8,499 bases of DNA from Candidatus Nitrosopumilus sp. (lineage in GTDB: Archaea; Thermoproteota; Nitrososphaeria; Nitrososphaerales; Nitrosopumilaceae). Below are positions 5,973 through 8,499 of the stretch, piece by piece. A program made the position numbers and the translations under genes. Numbering within the stretch: the stretch's first letter is position 1; every line of letters begins with the position of its first letter. Where the stretch lies: assembly GCA_013002265.1 (NCBI GenBank), contig JABDKK010000097.1, positions 1-8,499 of the forward strand, given 5' to 3'. The notes beneath the pieces were generated by a model that saw only the letters and a list, made by a program, of their open reading frames with translations, did not search any database and had not been told where the DNA came from.

Positions 5973-8012
5973 ATGGAAATCTCCGAAATTCTGCCTTTTA
6001 TTGCAGGAATTGCATCATTTTTAGTTGCAGGAGGTCTGGTTGCTTGGATTTCAAAACAACCCGCAGGAACAAAGGAGATGATGGACATCTCAAATGCTGT
6101 CAAAGTGGGAGCCGCAGCATTTCTAAAACGAGAAATGAAAATAATTGTTCCAGTAGCTATTGCATTATCTGTTATTATTGGAGCATTTTTACAACCATCA
6201 AACGGATTGGCATTTGCAGTTGGTGCAACACTTTCTGCAGTTGCTGGAGTTATTTCATTAAAAATTACAGTTAAAGCAGCAGTTAGAGCTGCAAATCTAA
6301 GTGGTAGCGGACTAGGAAAAACATTTGCTATGGCCTTTAGGGGAGGAGCTACAGTAGGCCTTGCAGTTCCAGCAATGGCACTATTAGCTATTACCGGCCT
6401 TTATCTAATTTATCCAGATCCAATCACAATTGCAGGTGTAGGTATTGGGGCTAGTCTGATTGCATTATTCATTAGAATTGGTGGTGGTATCTTTACAAAG
6501 GCAGCAGATATGGGCGCTGACTTGGTTGGAAAAGTTGAAGCAAACATTCCTGAAGATGATCCTAGAAACCCTGCAACAATTGCAGATAATGTGGGTGACA
6601 ATGTAGGTGATGCTGCTGGAATGGGTTCAGATGTTTATGAATCATATATCGTTACAATACTTGCAGCATTACTTATCGCAGCACTAATTGGTGCACCAAA
6701 CTATTTCCTTTATCCCATCCTTATTGGTTCGTCGGGAATGATTGCATCGATAATTGGTGTTGTAATTGTTGGCTCTAAGAATATTACAGATGTTATGAAG
6801 CCTCTAAATCGTTCATTTTATGTCTCGGCTGCAATTGCAATTGGATTAAACTACGTATTCATTACACAATTTATCGAAAACTCTACTGCAGGATATGCAT
6901 TATTTGGAACTACTGTAATTGGAGTTATTTTAGTTCCTGTCATTCAAAAAATTACTGACTTTTACACAAGTTACAAACACGGTCCTGTAAATGAAATTGC
7001 AGACTCTGCCAAATGGGGATATGCATCTCTAACTTTAATGGGAATTATCAAAGGAATGCAATCAACTGGCCCATTTATGATTGCATTAGTTGTCGCAATT
7101 ATTATCTCATATGCCATTTCATCAGCTGCTGCCCCTGAAGGTGCAGATCCTGTTTTGTATGGAATTTTTGGAACTTCACTTACTGCAATGGCAATGTTGA
7201 GTCTTGCTGGAATTGTTCTAAGTATTGATGCATTTGGTCCAATTGCAGATAATGCCGGTGGTATTGTTGAGATGACAGGAATGGGTGAAGAAAATCGTAA
7301 AGTCACAGATGAGATTGATGCAGTTGGAAATACTACAAAAGCAGTGACTAAAGGATTTGCCATTGCAAGTGCCGCACTAGCTGCCCTTGCTATGATTCAG
7401 GCATTTCAGTTTGAGGCCTCACATATCTTTGAAGGCGTTTTAGATTTAGATTATAGTTTAACAAATCCTGCAATTATTGTTGGTCTCCTTATCGGTGGAT
7501 TAATTCCATTTATTATTACAGGCCAATTGATTAATGGTGTATCTAGAGCCGCAGGAAAGATGGTAGATGAGGTCAGAAGACAATTCAAAGAAGATCCTGA
7601 AATTCTTACCGGAAAATCAAAGCCTGATTATGCAAACTGTGTAGACATTGCAACTGTTGCATCAATTAAAGAACTTTGGAAGCCGGCAATTGTGGCAATT
7701 ATTGCTCCCATTATTTTGGGTGTTTTATTGGGCCCAACTGCAGTGGCTGGATTACTTATGGGCTCAGTTGTAACTGGAATTCTTTTGGCATACCATCTGG
7801 CAAATACTGGTGGTGCATGGGATAACGCAAAGAAACTAGTTGAAATGAAAGGGGAGAAAGGCTCTGAAGTTCACAAAGTTGCAGTTGTAGGTGATATTAT
7901 TGGCGATCCTTACAAAGACACAGCAGGTCCTGCACTAAATACCGTGATCAAATTACTAAACACAATTGCAATTGTCTTTGTGTCTGCGTTTGTAGCAATA
8001 ATTGCAATCTAA
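5973..8012 (+). CDS. hppA: Membrane-bound proton-translocating pyrophosphatase, K+-independent type
   Basis: This integral membrane pump hydrolyses pyrophosphate and moves H+ across the membrane. The 679-residue product has many hydrophobic segments; the family has about 16 membrane helices. The first substrate block has KAADMGADLVGK (176-187), EDDPRNPATIADN (194-206) and VGDNVGDAAG (207-216). The second has DAFGPIADNAGG (419-430). The last has GGAWDNAKK (613-621) and GDIIGDPYKDTAGPALN (640-656). These supply the Asp and Lys residues that bind Mg-pyrophosphate. In DAVGNTTKAVTKG (449-461), Lys456 occupies the position that is Ala in K+-dependent enzymes, so K+-independent H+ pumping is inferred. 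The ATG at 5973 has a TATA-like box upstream. The stop overlaps that of the convergent gene by four bases. It would salvage energy from pyrophosphate made by reactions such as NadC's. Confidence 0.97.
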   Translation: MEISEILPFIAGIASFLVAGGLVAWISKQPAGTKEMMDISNAVKVGAAAFLKREMKIIVPVAIALSVIIGAFLQPSNGLAFAVGATLSAVAGVISLKITVKAAVRAANLSGSGLGKTFAMAFRGGATVGLAVPAMALLAITGLYLIYPDPITIAGVGIGASLIALFIRIGGGIFTKAADMGADLVGKVEANIPEDDPRNPATIADNVGDNVGDAAGMGSDVYESYIVTILAALLIAALIGAPNYFLYPILIGSSGMIASIIGVVIVGSKNITDVMKPLNRSFYVSAAIAIGLNYVFITQFIENSTAGYALFGTTVIGVILVPVIQKITDFYTSYKHGPVNEIADSAKWGYASLTLMGIIKGMQSTGPFMIALVVAIIISYAISSAAAPEGADPVLYGIFGTSLTAMAMLSLAGIVLSIDAFGPIADNAGGIVEMTGMGEENRKVTDEIDAVGNTTKAVTKGFAIASAALAALAMIQAFQFEASHIFEGVLDLDYSLTNPAIIVGLLIGGLIPFIITGQLINGVSRAAGKMVDEVRRQFKEDPEILTGKSKPDYANCVDIATVASIKELWKPAIVAIIAPIILGVLLGPTAVAGLLMGSVVTGILLAYHLANTGGAWDNAKKLVEMKGEKGSEVHKVAVVGDIIGDPYKDTAGPALNTVIKLLNTIAIVFVSAFVAIIAI

Positions 8013-8191
8013 TCTTCAACTAGTATAGTCATATCCAATTCATCAACTTGAGCTTGAATTGCTTTTTTTAGAGTCTCACTATGTATGTCGCAGAATTTGA
8101 AATAATCATCAGCAGTTTGAAAACAACCGCAAATCCATTTTGTTTTTTTATCTCCTTCTACTGTCCACTTTGAATATTGATGTTCTTCCAT
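8009..8191 (-). CDS. Small conserved-looking Cys/His protein of unknown function
   Basis: I do not recognise a named family. The 60-residue acidic protein begins MEEHQYSKW and holds C21-x-C23 and C34-x2-H37 in a WICGCF...FCDIH arrangement that could bind one zinc ion. A charged, helix-prone stretch (about 40-52) and an acidic end follow. The start is ATG at 8191. The stop TAG (8011-8009) overlaps the hppA stop. An AT-rich TATA-like stretch (8217-8208) sits upstream, overlapping the T-rich terminator region of the next gene. Support for coding: a clean frame filling the gap exactly between hppA and the T-tract, a biased composition and the paired Cys motif. A regulator or RNA-binding zinc ribbon is conceivable but unsupported. 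Confidence 0.6.
   Translation of the reverse strand: MEEHQYSKWTVEGDKKTKWICGCFQTADDYFKFCDIHSETLKKAIQAQVDELDMTILVED
8063..8069 (+). terminator. Possible hppA terminator T-tract
   Basis: Seven Ts lie about 50 bases past the hppA stop, inside the convergent small gene; a second run of seven lies at 8143-8149. Archaeal transcription commonly ends at such U-tracts. The only space for an hppA terminator is within the opposing gene. On the - strand these are lysine AAA codons, so the runs could be coincidental. Confidence 0.3.
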
Positions 8192-8233
8192 GAATTATCT
8201 GAGATTGTTTATCTAAAAAACATAGTCTTGTAG

Positions 8234-8245
8234 AAAAAGAAAAAA
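8234..8245 (-). terminator. T-tract terminator of the DUF2024 gene
   Basis: On the - strand the sequence reads CTTTTTTCTTTTTC starting two bases after the TAA at 8250-8248. Double T-runs directly after a stop codon are the usual archaeal intrinsic terminator. Confidence 0.55.
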
Positions 8246-8247
8246 GT

Positions 8248-8499
8248 TTAAGGACAGCCTTCCATTTTCTGGATAAAGTAGCCTTTTTCCTTAATTGCCT
8301 GCTCTACAGGCTCTGGTGCTCCTTGTGAATGGCAGAATTGACACTCATTTGTAGTCATCACTGCTTCTCCTTCACCAATTGACTGTAGCCACTCTTTGCC
8401 ATATGCTAGGGCTTTGTCATGATCTTTTTCACCCGTTATTACATCAAAGTGCATGGTATGACCATCTTTTGCTTTGACATAGGTGTCGTATACGTGAAT
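8248..8499 (-). CDS. DUF2024-family protein (start outside window)
   Basis: The open frame continues past the ATG at 8454 to the window edge, adding IHVYDTYVKAKDGHT before MHFDVITG. That stretch matches the usual N-terminus of the DUF2024 family, so the real start is probably only a few codons beyond 8499 and the ATG at 8454 is internal. Other recognisable parts are KALAYGKEWLQSIGEGE, the ECQFCH Cys-Cys-His cluster and the C-terminal GYFIQKMEGCP. The family is small and soluble and, as far as I know, has no established function; the Cys/His residues could bind metal or be redox-active. The gene ends at TAA 8250-8248 with a strong T-tract behind it. The family call rests on remembered motifs. 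Confidence 0.8.
   Translation of the reverse strand: MHVYDTYVKAKDGHTMHFDVITGEKDHDKALAYGKEWLQSIGEGEAVMTTNECQFCHSQGAPEPVEQAIKEKGYFIQKMEGCP

Noticed and set aside
6971..7363. 130-codon open frame antisense to the pyrophosphatase gene
   Set aside because: Its composition is that of the complement of a membrane protein gene; the sense frame carries strong catalytic motifs throughout.
8452..8454. ATG at 8454 as the start of the DUF2024 gene
   Set aside because: The frame stays open upstream and encodes the family's characteristic N-terminal HVYDTYVKAKDG stretch.
1..8499. Defence system, CRISPR, integrase, IS element or biosynthetic cluster
   Set aside because: All genes but one match core housekeeping or known conserved families, with no spacer repeats, transposase motifs or base-composition break. 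No novel multi-gene system is supported.

Overview
The window looks like ordinary core chromosome from an ammonia-oxidising marine thaumarchaeon (Nitrosopumilus-like). The evidence is the low G+C content, the archaeal RNA polymerase pair Rpo7 and Spt4, an archaeal GTP-dependent dephospho-CoA kinase, TATA boxes about 27 bases upstream of start codons (leaderless genes), frequent TTG/GTG starts and very short spacers. There is no mobile element, CRISPR array, tRNA or rRNA. I found no new multi-gene system. The most interesting non-coding signal is a probable C/D box guide RNA.

Positions 1-2814 hold the de novo NAD pathway. The 5'-truncated L-aspartate dehydrogenase (nadX) and quinolinate synthase (nadA) lie on the + strand, followed by a small TPR protein. 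Quinolinate phosphoribosyltransferase (nadC) faces them on the - strand. Together they turn aspartate and dihydroxyacetone phosphate into nicotinate mononucleotide without the oxidase NadB. A perfect 15-base palindrome lies between nadX and nadA. The TPR gene and nadC share a TTAA at their stop codons.

Positions 2860-3643 (- strand) hold the rpo7-spt4 pair, a transcription module with one base between the genes. A divergent promoter region (3644-3790) separates it from an Mrp/NBP35-type iron-sulfur carrier ATPase on the + strand. The GTP-dependent dephospho-CoA kinase follows 11 bases later. The 152-base gap after it (5407-5558) carries the C/D box RNA candidate.

Positions 5559-8012 hold a small HExxH metalloprotease-like protein and a 679-residue membrane proton pyrophosphatase of the K+-independent type, which would turn pyrophosphate released by biosynthesis into an ion gradient. 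Converging on it is a 60-residue Cys/His protein of unknown function (- strand), which shares four bases at the stops. The window ends in a DUF2024-family gene (- strand) that lacks only its first few codons.

The theme is housekeeping: cofactor synthesis (NAD, CoA, Fe-S), transcription and energy conservation. All family assignments rest on motifs read by eye; no database search was run.
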